Part shown: in pieces, positions 25,315 through 34,739 of the stretch | Layout of the letters: each line of letters begins with the position of its first letter | Position numbering within the stretch: position 1 is the first letter of the stretch | From: Actinobacillus sp. | GTDB lineage: Bacteria > Pseudomonadota > Gammaproteobacteria > Enterobacterales > Pasteurellaceae | Reading direction: 5' to 3' | NCBI GenBank assembly: GCA_020026155.1 | Contig: JAHHQX010000004.1 | Location: 58,100 to 122,099 of the forward strand | DNA length: 64,000 nt | Translations under genes and position numbers: made by a program | The notes under the pieces: generated by a model | Told to the model about the DNA's origin: nothing | Database searches by the model: none | Seen by the model: only the letters and a program-made list of their open reading frames with translations

Positions 25315-26223
25315 ATGCTTTGGTTTAAAAACCTAATGATTTATCGCTTAACCAAAAACCTAGATTGGTCTGAAGAAGCACTACAAGAAAATTTAGAAAA
25401 AGAGAGTTTTACGCCGTGTTTACAAGGGGAGATGACACATTTCGGTTGGACAAATCCGCTCAAAGATAGCGAATTATTTTATTTTCAAAGCGGAAAAAAT
25501 ATTTTACTGAAAGCGCAAAAAGAAGACAAGATCTTGCCAGCTGCGGTGATTAAACAGGAATTAGATGCACGAATTGCTGAACTTGAGAAGAAAGAAGGAC
25601 GCAAATTACGTAAATTAGAAAAACAATCTTTAAAAGAAGACGTGATCGCGACTTTATTACCTCGTGCCTTTAGTAAAAATCAAACCACAACGCTTTGGGT
25701 GGATACCGAAAATCAATTAATTTATGTAAATAGTGCATCCAGTAAACGTGCCGAAGACGCATTGGCATTATTGCGTAAAAGTTTAGGCTCACTTCCTGTT
25801 GTGCCTTTAACTTTTGCTAACGATATGAGCGAAGTGATGCGCCATTGGATTATCAATAACGACGCGCCACAATGGGCAACGATTTTAGAAGATGCCGAAA
25901 TTAAAGGCGGTTCTGACGAAGCGGTGATTCGTTGTAAAAAACAAGATCTTGGCGCAGATGAAATTATCGCTTTCTTACAGTCAGGCAAAACGATCTCAAA
26001 ACTCGCATTAGATTGGGACGAACACGTAAGCTTTGTTCTAAAAGATGACGCAACGATGGCCCGTTTAAAATTTGCGGATGAATTACGCGACAAAAATGCG
26101 GATATTGATAAAGAGGATATCGCACAACGCCTTGATGCAGATTTTATTTTAATGACCGGCACATTAAGCCAATTGACTGACCATTTGCTCAATGCATTTG
26201 GTGGAGAAAAAGAACGTCTATAA
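25315..26223 (+). CDS. rdgC: Recombination-associated protein RdgC
   Basis: RdgC is a ring-shaped dimer that binds double-stranded DNA and limits RecA filament formation. The 302-residue product has the family start MLWFKNLMIYRLTK, the GWTNPLKD loop, the KEGRKLRKLEKQSLKEDV basic region and the C-terminal part ending in an acidic stretch. Length equals E. coli RdgC (303). It is transcribed away from the MFS gene and followed by a palindrome of the family. Confidence 0.96.
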   Translation: MLWFKNLMIYRLTKNLDWSEEALQENLEKESFTPCLQGEMTHFGWTNPLKDSELFYFQSGKNILLKAQKEDKILPAAVIKQELDARIAELEKKEGRKLRKLEKQSLKEDVIATLLPRAFSKNQTTTLWVDTENQLIYVNSASSKRAEDALALLRKSLGSLPVVPLTFANDMSEVMRHWIINNDAPQWATILEDAEIKGGSDEAVIRCKKQDLGADEIIAFLQSGKTISKLALDWDEHVSFVLKDDATMARLKFADELRDKNADIDKEDIAQRLDADFILMTGTLSQLTDHLLNAFGGEKERL

Positions 26224-26244
26224 TCTAAAGGACATTTTTCCGAT

Positions 26245-26287
26245 CACGCCCTGATTTTCCAAAAATTTTATGGGAAATTGGGGCGTA
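26245..26287 (+). terminator. Intergenic palindrome behind rdgC
   Basis: CACGCCCTGATTTTCC and GGGAAATTGGGGCGT face each other across an A/T centre; a CGCCCC..GGGGCG family member between rdgC and mukF. Confidence 0.65.
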
Positions 26288-26420
26288 ATTTTATAAAAGC
26301 GAAAAAAATTCAGAAATTTTAAAAATTTTTCACAAAAACAGACTTTTATCCATTCTTGAAAAGGCGAAAATCAAGTATAATTAAGACAATTTTTTGCCCA
26401 TTTTTAAGTAGGAAAAAAGC

Positions 26421-27743
26421 ATGCTTGACACATCTCAAACCATTCCAGAGCTAGTGAATTGGACAAGAGAACGCGAGTTTTCATTAAATCTTACAACAGA
26501 GCGCCTCGCATTTTTATTGACCATCGCTATTTATAATAATGAAAGTCTGGATGGCGAAATGCTTGAAACGGATCTGGTGGATTTATTCCGTCATGTTTCA
26601 CGCGAATTCCAGCAAAGTAAAGACACGCTCACACAGCGTGCCAATAATGCGATTAATGAATTAGTTAAACAACGTCTGATTAATCGTTTTACCAGTGAAT
26701 TTACTGAAGGATTAGCGATTTATCGTTTAACGCCATTGGGCGTTGGGATAGCGAATTATTATATTCGCCAACGCGAATTTTCTACTTTACGCCTTTCTGT
26801 CCAGCTTTCTATTGTGGCTGGTGAAATCAAAAAAGCCGCAGAAGCTGCTGAAACTAATGGCGATGACACTTATTGGCATCGCAACGTCTTCGCTCCTCTC
26901 AAATATTCCGTTGCGGAAATTTTCGATAGTATCGATCTTTCACAACGTATCATGGATGAAAATCAACACGCCATCAAAGAAGAAATTGCCGAGTTATTAA
27001 GTAAAGATTGGCAAGCGGCGATCTCAAGCTGTGAACGTTTACTAGATGAAACCTCAGGCAATTTACGTGAATTACAAGATACCCTCAATGCTGCAGGTGA
27101 TAAACTGCAAGAAGAATTATTGCGTATCCAAAGTTGCGTAATCGAACGCTCCGACTTAGATTTTATCGATAATCTTGTGATTGAATTACAAAATAAACTT
27201 GACCGAATCATTAGTTGGGGACAACAAGCTATCGACCTTTGGATCGGTTACGATCGCCATGTACATAAATTTATCCGTACCGCGATTGATTTAGATAAAA
27301 ACCGTGTGTTCTCACAACGCCTACGCCAATCTATTGCAAATTATTTTGATGCACCGTGGTATTTATGGACCGCACAAGCAGAACGTCTTGTCGATATGCG
27401 TGATGAGGAATTAGTGTTGCATAATGAAGAGGCGTTCGGTGAATTGCCAGAAGATTTACAATATGAAAGCATCTCTCTTTTACAAGACGAAATTGCAGAA
27501 AAAATGCAGGCATTACTTGTTACGTATCGTGATAAAAATGAGCCGATTGATCTCAGTATTGTATTGCAACAACAATTGGCAGAACGCCCATTAAGCCAAC
27601 ATTTTGATGTGGCGCGTATTATTGTCGATCAAGCTGTAAAACTCGGGCTTGCAAGTGCCGATTTATCAGGGATTTATCCAGAATGGCAAGATGTCAATGA
27701 CGAAGGCGCCGCCGTTCAGGCCAACCCAATCAACCAATATTAA
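26421..27743 (+). CDS. mukF: Chromosome partition protein MukF (kleisin)
   Basis: MukF is the kleisin of the MukBEF condensin: it bridges the MukB heads and carries MukE dimers. The 440-residue product has the N-terminal winged helix (PELVNWTREREFSLNL), the dimerising helical region, the middle linker that MukE binds (about 290-350), and the C-terminal winged helix that caps MukB (IIVDQAVKLGLASADLSGIYPEW). Length equals E. coli (440). First gene of mukF-mukE-mukB; the smtA gene found before it in E. coli is absent. Confidence 0.97.
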   Translation: MLDTSQTIPELVNWTREREFSLNLTTERLAFLLTIAIYNNESLDGEMLETDLVDLFRHVSREFQQSKDTLTQRANNAINELVKQRLINRFTSEFTEGLAIYRLTPLGVGIANYYIRQREFSTLRLSVQLSIVAGEIKKAAEAAETNGDDTYWHRNVFAPLKYSVAEIFDSIDLSQRIMDENQHAIKEEIAELLSKDWQAAISSCERLLDETSGNLRELQDTLNAAGDKLQEELLRIQSCVIERSDLDFIDNLVIELQNKLDRIISWGQQAIDLWIGYDRHVHKFIRTAIDLDKNRVFSQRLRQSIANYFDAPWYLWTAQAERLVDMRDEELVLHNEEAFGELPEDLQYESISLLQDEIAEKMQALLVTYRDKNEPIDLSIVLQQQLAERPLSQHFDVARIIVDQAVKLGLASADLSGIYPEWQDVNDEGAAVQANPINQY

Positions 27744-27765
27744 CCTCAACAGGAAAATGTTAAAC

Positions 27766-28494
27766 ATGTTAGATAACCAACAACAAGAAATGTTACCTCC
27801 TAATTTAGCCAAAGCATTAGCCAACCCCCTTTTCCCTGAGGTCGATAGCCAATTGCGTATGGGCAAACATATTTGTATCGAACAACTTGATAATCATAGT
27901 TTCTTATTGGATTTTCATCGTGAACTGGACGAATTTTATCGTCGCTATCACGTAGAATTAATTCGTGCGCCAGAGGGCTTTTTCTATCTTCGCCCACGAG
28001 CAAATACGCTGATTGCACGATCCGTTTTAACTGAATTAGAAATGCTAGTCGGTAAAGTGTTGTGCTACCTCTATTTAAGCCCAGAGCGTTTAGCTCAGCA
28101 AGGGATTTTCAGCACGCAAGAAGTGTATGATGAATTGTTAAATCTAGCTGACAAAGACAAATTATTAAAAGCGATTAACCAACGTTCCTCGGGTTCTGAT
28201 TTAGATAAACAAAAACTTGCTGAAAAAGTACGTTCTTCACTTAATCGCTTACGTCGCTTAGGCATGATCATTACTGTAGGCGATCAATATAGTGGCAAAT
28301 TTACCATTACCGAAGCGGTATTCCGTTTTGGAGCAGAAGTGCGTGCGGGTGACGATGCGCTTGAGGCGCAATCACGCTTAATTCGTGATGGCGAAGGGGC
28401 AAATCCACAATCTCTCGCTGAATTAAAACAACTTAACCAACAAATTGACACTGAAGCAGAGCAAGAAGACGCGTTCCAAGAGGATGATGAATAA
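27766..28494 (+). CDS. mukE: Chromosome partition protein MukE
   Basis: MukE is the paired winged-helix subunit that binds MukF and modulates MukB ATPase. The 242-residue product contains LANPLFPEVDSQLRMGKHI, the strongly conserved VELIRAPEGFFYLRPR, and VRSSLNRLRRLGMI, then an acidic C-terminal tail. ATG 27766 is preferred; the ATG at 27757 lies almost on top of the AGGA ribosome site. The stop overlaps the mukB start. Confidence 0.96.
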   Translation: MLDNQQQEMLPPNLAKALANPLFPEVDSQLRMGKHICIEQLDNHSFLLDFHRELDEFYRRYHVELIRAPEGFFYLRPRANTLIARSVLTELEMLVGKVLCYLYLSPERLAQQGIFSTQEVYDELLNLADKDKLLKAINQRSSGSDLDKQKLAEKVRSSLNRLRRLGMIITVGDQYSGKFTITEAVFRFGAEVRAGDDALEAQSRLIRDGEGANPQSLAELKQLNQQIDTEAEQEDAFQEDDE

Positions 28495-31400
28495 TGGAAA
28501 ACAAAAATAATAACGTAACCCAATTATCGCGTGGCAAATTCCGTTCCCTAACCTTAGTGAACTGGAATGGTTTTTTTGCCCGTACTTTTGATATTGATGA
28601 ATTAGTTACTACGCTTTCTGGTGGTAACGGGGCAGGGAAATCAACCACGATGGCGGGGTTTGTTACCGCATTAATCCCTGATTTAACTTTATTACATTTC
28701 CGTAATACTACAGAAGCAGGCGCCAGTGGTGGTTCCCGTGATAAAGGCTTGCATGGTAAATTACGCCCTGGCGTGTGTTATGCGGTTTTAGAAGCAGAAA
28801 ATTCCCGCCATGAACGCATTTTTATGGGTGTACGTTTGCAACAAGTAGCGGGGCGTGATAAGAAAGTTGATATCAAACCATTTTCATTATTAAAAGTCCA
28901 CGCTGATATTACACCAACTGCACTTTTAACCGATATTATTAACGGGCAACAAGCGCGCGTTTTATCCTTAAACGATTTAGCGGCTAAAGTAGAAAAATTA
29001 GGTGGTGAATTTAAACAATATCATTCTATCGCGGATTATCATTCAGTGATGTTTGACTTAGGTATGTTGCCAAAACGCTTACGTAGCTCTGCGGACCGTA
29101 CTAAATTCTATAAATTGATTGAAGCCTCTTTATACGGGGGTATTTCTAGTGCGATTACTCGTTCTTTGCGTGATTATTTATTGCCAGAAAACCAAGGAGT
29201 GAAAAAGGCCTTTGCAGATATGGAATCTGCGTTGCGTGAAAACCGCATGACTCTTGAAGCAATCAAAATGACGCAAGGCGACCGTGATTTATTTAAACAT
29301 TTAATCACAGAAACTACGCAATACGTTGCTGCCGATTATATGCGTAATGCGAATGAACGCCGTGGTAATGTTGAAAAAGCCTTAGAATTTCGTCGTGCGC
29401 TTTTCCAAGCTAAAACAGAACAAGAATTAGCGCAACATCGCTTAATCGATTTTAGCCGTGAAGCCGCAATGCTTTCTGAAAGTGAAGAAGGGCTAGAGCA
29501 AGAATATCAAGCGGCATCTGATTTCTTAAACTTAGTACTTAACGCAAGTCGTCATCAAGAAAAAATTGACCGCTATCAAGAAGATGTTGAAGAATTACGT
29601 GAAAAAGTTGAAGAGCAACAAATCGTCTTAGAAGAAGTTTCCGAAGAAGAGGAAATGCAACAAGCGGAATTAGAAACCCTTGAGGCACAAATTGATGATT
29701 TACGCGATGAATTAGCGGATTACCAACAAGCGCTTGATGCTCAGCAAACCCGTGCACTGCAATATCAACAAGCACAACAAGCCCTTGAAAAAGCCAAAAC
29801 ACAATGCGGTCTTCCACAGCTTACGCCAGAAAATGCAGCGGATTTCCACTTCGAGTTTGAACAAAAACTTGATGAGATGATGGAAACCTTATTAGATTTT
29901 GAACAAAAAATGGCAATTTCTAATACTGCGAAAAATCAGTTTGACGAGGCATATCAATTATTGCGTAAAATGGTTGGTGATGTCGCGCGTGAAGATGCAT
30001 GGCAAGTTGCGCAAGAAGTGTTGGATATGTATCCACAACAAAAAATGCAAGCTCAACTGGCACCACAACTTCGTGCGAAATTACAAGAGCTTGATAAACG
30101 CCTTGCACAACAAAAAAATGCACTCCAACAATTACGTGAATTTAACCAACGCACTGGCTTAACGCTTGATACTGCAGAGGCGTTCGCTGAATATGCAGAA
30201 GAAAAAACAGCTGAAGCGGAAGAATTAGAAGCGCAATTAGTGGAATTAACAGAAGCACGCTCTGAACTTCGCCAAAATCAAGCAACACTGAATGCACAAT
30301 ATCAAGAAAAATCTGCGCTTGCGCCAAGTTGGTTGGTGGCACAATCTGCGTTAGACCGTTTAAGTGAACAAAGTGGTACACAATTTACCTCAAGCCAAGA
30401 TGTTACCCAGTTTATGCAAACGCTTTTAGAGAAAGAACGTGCATTAGGCTTAAAACGTGAGCAACTTGCCGCAAAACGTCAACAATTAGACGATCAAATC
30501 GCACGCCTAAGCTTACCAGATGGCGCAGATGATCCACGCTTAACTCAGTTAGCCGAACGTTTCCAAGGTGTCTTACTTTCAGAATTGTATGATGATGTAC
30601 CTGTTGAGGACGCACCATATTTCTCCGCACTTTATGGACCAGCTCGCCATGGTATCGTGGTACGCGATCTTGCAGCGATTAAAGATGAATTAGCGACTTT
30701 AACCGATTGCCCTGATGATCTATATTTTATCGAAGGCGACCCAGCAAGCTTTGATGACAACGTTTACACTTCAGAAGAATGCGAACACGGGGTAGTGGTT
30801 CAAGTATCAGGACGCGAATTGCGTTATTCTACTTTCCCACAAATTCCATTGTTTGGACGTGCTGCACGTGAAAAACAATTAGAAGTTTTACAATCAGAAC
30901 GTGAAATTGTCCAAGAAGAATATGCAAGCATCGCGTTTGACGTACAAAAATGTCAACGCCTATCTGAAAACTTCAGCCAATTTGTTGGGCTACATTTAGC
31001 ACTGGCTTTCCAACCGAATCCAGAAGAACAGCTAGCGATTATCCAACAACAACGCAATGAAGTTGAACGCGATTTAACCGCCGTACAAAATCAACAACAA
31101 CAGGCTCAACAACAGCTTTCATCAATTAAAGGGCAATTACAGCTTATTGCGAAAATTACCCCTGCATTGGATCTCATTGCTGATGAAAGTTTAATGGAAG
31201 AATATGAGCTACGCCGTGAAGAGCTAGTTCAAGCAGAAGAAGATGAACAATTTGTTCGTCAAAATAATGTGACAATGTCACAATTTATGCCAATCGCCAA
31301 TGCGTTACGTAGCGATCCGGCAAATTATGACAAACTGGTTGCCGATTACGCTCAAATCCAGCAACAACAAAAACGCTTACAACAACATCGTTTCTTACTT

Positions 31401-32930
31401 GCTGAGGTGGTGCAACGCCAAGCGCACTTTGCCTATGCGGATGTTGCTGTCGCTGAAACCAGCGAATTAAACAAACAATTACGTGCGCAACTCGATCAAG
31501 CACAACAACGTCGTGAAACCTTGCGTGAAAACGTACGCCAAAAACACGCACGCGCAACGCAATATCGCCAAGTGTTAATCGAATTAACCAGTGCCTTGCA
31601 AGAAAAAAATAAAATGTTGCAAGAATTAATTAGCGAAGTAGGACAGCTTGGTGTACGTGTTGATGCAAATTCAGAAGAATTGGCGCGTGAACGTCGTGAT
31701 AATTTACATCAACAATTAGCGAACAATCGCCAACGCCGTCAATTCGTTGAAAAACAATTAACCTTAATTGAAAGCGAAAGCGAAAACCTTACTCGCCGTA
31801 TTCACAAAGCAGAACGCGATTACCATACGCAACGTGAAATCGTGGTGGCGGCTAAAGCAAGTTGGGAAGTGGTATTGCGCCTTTCTCGTCAAGCCGATAT
31901 GGAAAAACGCCTCAACCGCCGTGAATTTGCGTATCTTTCTAGCGAAGAACTTCGCTCAATGTCGGATAAAGCCCTCGGGGCATTACGCACAGCGGTCGCA
32001 GATAATGAATACTTGCGTGATAGTTTACGCGCCTCAGAAGACAACCGTAAGCCTGAAAATAAAGTGCGCTTCTTCATTGCGGTTTACCAACATCTTCGTG
32101 AACGTATCCGCCAAGACATCATTAAAACCGATGATCCGATTGATGCAATCGAGCAAATGGAAGTGGAATTAGCACGCTTAACCGAAGAATTGACAACTCG
32201 TGAGAAAAAACTCGCGATTAGTTCTGAAAGTGTAGCGAACATCATGCGTAAAACGATTCAACGTGAAGAAAATCGTATTCGTATGCTTAACCAAGGCTTA
32301 CAAAATATCGCATTCGGTCAGGTGAAATCGGTACGCTTAGTGGTGAATATTCGTGAAAGTCATGCGGCATTATTAGATGCGTTAACCAATAAAGCTGAAA
32401 ATCAAGACTTGTTTAACGATAACCGCATTACGTTCTCGGAAGCGATGGCAAAACTTTACCAACGCCTCAACCCACAAATCGATATGGGGCAACGTTCTGC
32501 GCAAACCATCGGTGAAGCATTGCTTGATTACCGCAATTACTTAGACTTAGAAGTTGAAGTTTACCGTGGTACAGACGGTTGGTTGCGTGCAGAAAGTGGC
32601 GCACTCTCTACAGGTGAGGCTATCGGTACAGGTATGTCTATCTTATTAATGGTAGTGCAAAGCTGGGAAGAAGAAAGTCGCCGTATCCGTGCGAAAGACA
32701 TCTTGCCATGTCGTTTACTCTTCCTCGATGAAGCGGCACGTTTGGATGCGAAATCTATCGCAACACTGTTTGAACTCTGCGAACGCCTCGATATGCAACT
32801 GCTTATCGCCGCCCCAGAAAACATCAGCCCAGAAAAAGGGACAACCTACAAACTGGTGCGTAAAATCACCAACAACCACGAACACGTCCACGTGGTCGGT
32901 CTAAGAGGCTTCGGCGCCCGAGAAGAATAA
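28494..32930 (+). CDS. mukB: Chromosome partition protein MukB (SMC-like ATPase)
   Basis: MukB is the SMC-like motor of the MukBEF condensin, organising the chromosome and working with topoisomerase IV and MatP. The 1478-residue product has the Walker A head GGNGAGKSTTMAGF, two long coiled coils rich in Gln and Glu, the hinge near residues 650-790 (PYFSALYGPARHGIVV) and the C-terminal head with LSTGEAIGTGMSILLMVV (signature) and LLFLDEAARLDAKSI (Walker B). Length fits E. coli (1486). ATG overlaps the mukE stop. The following palindrome ends the operon. Confidence 0.98.
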   Translation: MENKNNNVTQLSRGKFRSLTLVNWNGFFARTFDIDELVTTLSGGNGAGKSTTMAGFVTALIPDLTLLHFRNTTEAGASGGSRDKGLHGKLRPGVCYAVLEAENSRHERIFMGVRLQQVAGRDKKVDIKPFSLLKVHADITPTALLTDIINGQQARVLSLNDLAAKVEKLGGEFKQYHSIADYHSVMFDLGMLPKRLRSSADRTKFYKLIEASLYGGISSAITRSLRDYLLPENQGVKKAFADMESALRENRMTLEAIKMTQGDRDLFKHLITETTQYVAADYMRNANERRGNVEKALEFRRALFQAKTEQELAQHRLIDFSREAAMLSESEEGLEQEYQAASDFLNLVLNASRHQEKIDRYQEDVEELREKVEEQQIVLEEVSEEEEMQQAELETLEAQIDDLRDELADYQQALDAQQTRALQYQQAQQALEKAKTQCGLPQLTPENAADFHFEFEQKLDEMMETLLDFEQKMAISNTAKNQFDEAYQLLRKMVGDVAREDAWQVAQEVLDMYPQQKMQAQLAPQLRAKLQELDKRLAQQKNALQQLREFNQRTGLTLDTAEAFAEYAEEKTAEAEELEAQLVELTEARSELRQNQATLNAQYQEKSALAPSWLVAQSALDRLSEQSGTQFTSSQDVTQFMQTLLEKERALGLKREQLAAKRQQLDDQIARLSLPDGADDPRLTQLAERFQGVLLSELYDDVPVEDAPYFSALYGPARHGIVVRDLAAIKDELATLTDCPDDLYFIEGDPASFDDNVYTSEECEHGVVVQVSGRELRYSTFPQIPLFGRAAREKQLEVLQSEREIVQEEYASIAFDVQKCQRLSENFSQFVGLHLALAFQPNPEEQLAIIQQQRNEVERDLTAVQNQQQQAQQQLSSIKGQLQLIAKITPALDLIADESLMEEYELRREELVQAEEDEQFVRQNNVTMSQFMPIANALRSDPANYDKLVADYAQIQQQQKRLQQHRFLLAEVVQRQAHFAYADVAVAETSELNKQLRAQLDQAQQRRETLRENVRQKHARATQYRQVLIELTSALQEKNKMLQELISEVGQLGVRVDANSEELARERRDNLHQQLANNRQRRQFVEKQLTLIESESENLTRRIHKAERDYHTQREIVVAAKASWEVVLRLSRQADMEKRLNRREFAYLSSEELRSMSDKALGALRTAVADNEYLRDSLRASEDNRKPENKVRFFIAVYQHLRERIRQDIIKTDDPIDAIEQMEVELARLTEELTTREKKLAISSESVANIMRKTIQREENRIRMLNQGLQNIAFGQVKSVRLVVNIRESHAALLDALTNKAENQDLFNDNRITFSEAMAKLYQRLNPQIDMGQRSAQTIGEALLDYRNYLDLEVEVYRGTDGWLRAESGALSTGEAIGTGMSILLMVVQSWEEESRRIRAKDILPCRLLFLDEAARLDAKSIATLFELCERLDMQLLIAAPENISPEKGTTYKLVRKITNNHEHVHVVGLRGFGAREE

Positions 32931-32941
32931 CCTTTAAAAAA

Positions 32942-32985
32942 CACGCCCCAATTTTCCATAAAATTTTGCGAAAATCGGGGCGTGT
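32942..32985. terminator. Intergenic palindrome between mukB and the retron
   Basis: CACGCCCCAATTTTCC and CGAAAATCGGGGCGTG make one of the best-preserved copies of the family. It lies between convergent genes, and marks the left edge of the accessory island that starts with the reverse transcriptase gene. Confidence 0.75.
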
Positions 32986-32988
32986 GGA

Positions 32989-33948
32989 TTATTGGTATTG
33001 GGTTATCTTTTGTTTTTCTGCAATAACTTTTTTACGGATCTGTTTATACTTTTTATCTAGTAAAGCCGCATAATTTATTGAACCTAAAAGCTTGTTATAA
33101 GTGGTTTCGAGCTTTTTCTTATCTAGTTTATCAGGGGACGTTTTTAATATATCTTTCCATGATTGTAATGCGGTATGTAATTCACGTAGGAAAGTATTTG
33201 GAAGGTGAGGATCACCATTTTTTATATATATGCCTGTCACCCTTCTAATTTTAAAGGGCTTGAAAAGCAAAATTTTTTTAGTATTTATTTGATAACCATA
33301 AGATGTAATGATTTTTTTAAGTTGATATTTAAAATTATGAGGTATTGTTTTCCCTGAAAAAGTAAGATCATCTACAAAAATACTAAAACGTAAGTCATAT
33401 TGATTGGATAGCTTAGCGATTTTTTCAAACATATTGTAATTTGTCCAAAAAGCTAAATGCATACTAAGTTGACTCCCTGTAGGCAACCTTCCTTCATGTG
33501 TGGTACATAGTTCCGAGAGGATAGTAGCGATGTTATGAGAACATTGAAGTTTATTTTTAAAAAATTTAAAAATTGCTTGTCTTTTAGTAGATGGAAAAAA
33601 TTTTTCTATATCGGCTGTGAATACATGTAAATCCTCTTGGAGGTGAAGTTTGGCATTTTCAATGTGAGAAGCACCTTTTTTACCTGACATGAGATAATCT
33701 GGCATCGCTATTCGAGCAAGGAGATCACCAATTCGATAATGAATTTGCTTTAAGAGATTTTTAGGTGTTTGAATAATACGATGTTTTTTTGAAAATGAAT
33801 GATAAAAATCTTTTAAATTTTCACGGACAAAGATTAGATCGTTTTGAGATATATTAAGTATCTTTAAGAGTTTTTGTTCATACTGAATATTATAAAGTGG
33901 ACTTTCTTCTAAATTATAGCTTTTATTTCTAGTGTTAAGTTTAGTCAT
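32989..33948 (-). CDS. Retron-type reverse transcriptase
   Basis: The 319-residue enzyme should copy part of its own non-coding RNA into multicopy single-stranded DNA. Retron hallmarks are visible: the NAxxH motif (NAKLH, 98-102), VFTADIEKFFPS with the first catalytic Asp (113), LPTGSQLS (155-162), the catalytic FVDDLTFSG (191-199, with V-D-D after Phe in place of Tyr), and VTG (237-239) in the RNA-binding C-terminal part. Length is typical (about 300-320) and there is no fused effector domain or intron maturase domain. It overlaps the small gene upstream by eight bases, and a candidate msr-msd RNA precedes both. Known retrons guard against phage by holding a partner effector in check; that role is inferred here from the layout. 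Confidence 0.93.
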   Translation of the reverse strand: MTKLNTRNKSYNLEESPLYNIQYEQKLLKILNISQNDLIFVRENLKDFYHSFSKKHRIIQTPKNLLKQIHYRIGDLLARIAMPDYLMSGKKGASHIENAKLHLQEDLHVFTADIEKFFPSTKRQAIFKFFKNKLQCSHNIATILSELCTTHEGRLPTGSQLSMHLAFWTNYNMFEKIAKLSNQYDLRFSIFVDDLTFSGKTIPHNFKYQLKKIITSYGYQINTKKILLFKPFKIRRVTGIYIKNGDPHLPNTFLRELHTALQSWKDILKTSPDKLDKKKLETTYNKLLGSINYAALLDKKYKQIRKKVIAEKQKITQYQ

Positions 33949-34204
33949 AATTTGATTTTGAGTCTGGCTGTTTAGTAGGGTAGGAAGCAGAGGTATACCA
34001 AGTTAGGATATCAATTAATTTTTCGTGTGGAAAAACGTGCCATAGAATCTTTAGAAGAATACAAATATCAATAAGACGTTTGGTAACTCTAGCAAGCACA
34101 TTCAAGATTAAGTAAATTGAAGTAAGTATCTTAACAAAATTACTTAGTCTAGATGATAAACTTTTTTTGGTATCTGATACAGGTCGATTAATTTTATTAG
34201 TCAT
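33941..34204 (-). CDS. Small membrane protein, candidate retron effector
   Basis: The 87-residue product is basic at its N-terminus, with two hydrophobic stretches, about 22-41 (NFVKILTSIYLILNVLARV) and 46-58 (LIDICILLKILWHVF), then a polar tail. ATG 34204 follows a strong AAAAGGAG ribosome site; a longer frame lacks one. Its end overlaps the reverse transcriptase start by eight bases, so the two are translationally coupled. Retrons such as Ec48 use two-helix membrane proteins as toxic effectors, which makes this the natural effector candidate, though I see no recognisable sequence family. An accessory factor for the reverse transcriptase is the alternative. Confidence 0.65.
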   Translation of the reverse strand: MTNKINRPVSDTKKSLSSRLSNFVKILTSIYLILNVLARVTKRLIDICILLKILWHVFPHEKLIDILTWYTSASYPTKQPDSKSNYD

Positions 34205-34276
34205 ATTAGCTCCTTTTTTCATATTTTATACCGCGAATAAATTCGCTCCCTCACCTAAAATATGATAGCTCCAGTA

Positions 34277-34435
34277 TCATTCTCCTCTGCTAAACTAATG
34301 CACAGCACTACTCACAGTGCTGTGCCCAAAAGATTTCCTAAAGGTTACTTAATGACTGCCTAAAGGGGCCTATTGGGATTAGGTAGAAACAATGTTTCCG
34401 AGTTATTCACTCAATGTTATATTGATGAGAAATGA
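34277..34435 (-). ncRNA. Candidate retron msr-msd RNA
   Basis: Retron RNA normally lies just upstream of its genes, and this 159-nt stretch does. Its ends pair: TCATTTCTC at the 5' side (34435 down to 34427) with GAGAATGA at the 3' side (34284 to 34277), extended by three more bases past one mismatch, as the a1/a2 stem should. Inside are a small hairpin GAAAC-AAT-GTTTC (34386-34398) and a perfect 10-bp stem with 6-nt loop, GCACAGCACT and AGTGCTGTGC (34300-34325), fitting msr and msd hairpins. Twice-repeated CCTTTAGG lies between. The branching G cannot be assigned by eye and exact ends may shift. A 6-bp hairpin GCGAAT-AA-ATTCGC (34233-34246) follows before the small gene. Confidence 0.55.
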
Positions 34436-34739
34436 CCTAAGTAATCGACTTAAGTAGAGTAACAAACACACATAGATAAATCAAATAAAAAATATTTATA
34501 TATCAATAAGTTATATTATTGAGAATTACTTATTTAGTAGTAAACTTATGAAATAAACAATTACTAATTATTTGATTTGTATGATCCATTAATAACAAGT
34601 CGTACCTCTTTAAAAGAAAGCTACTATCAAATAGTTATCAAAAATAATTAACTTTGGGATGTATTACATAGATTAAATTTATAGCATCTACCTTTAAAAA
34701 GGTATAGGATCACCGCATCTGTAGCTTGAAGGAATATTT

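Noticed and set aside
32989..33948. Group II intron or diversity-generating reverse transcriptase
   Set aside because: No maturase or endonuclease domain, no template/variable repeat pair or Avd gene, and the NAxxH and VTG motifs point to a retron.
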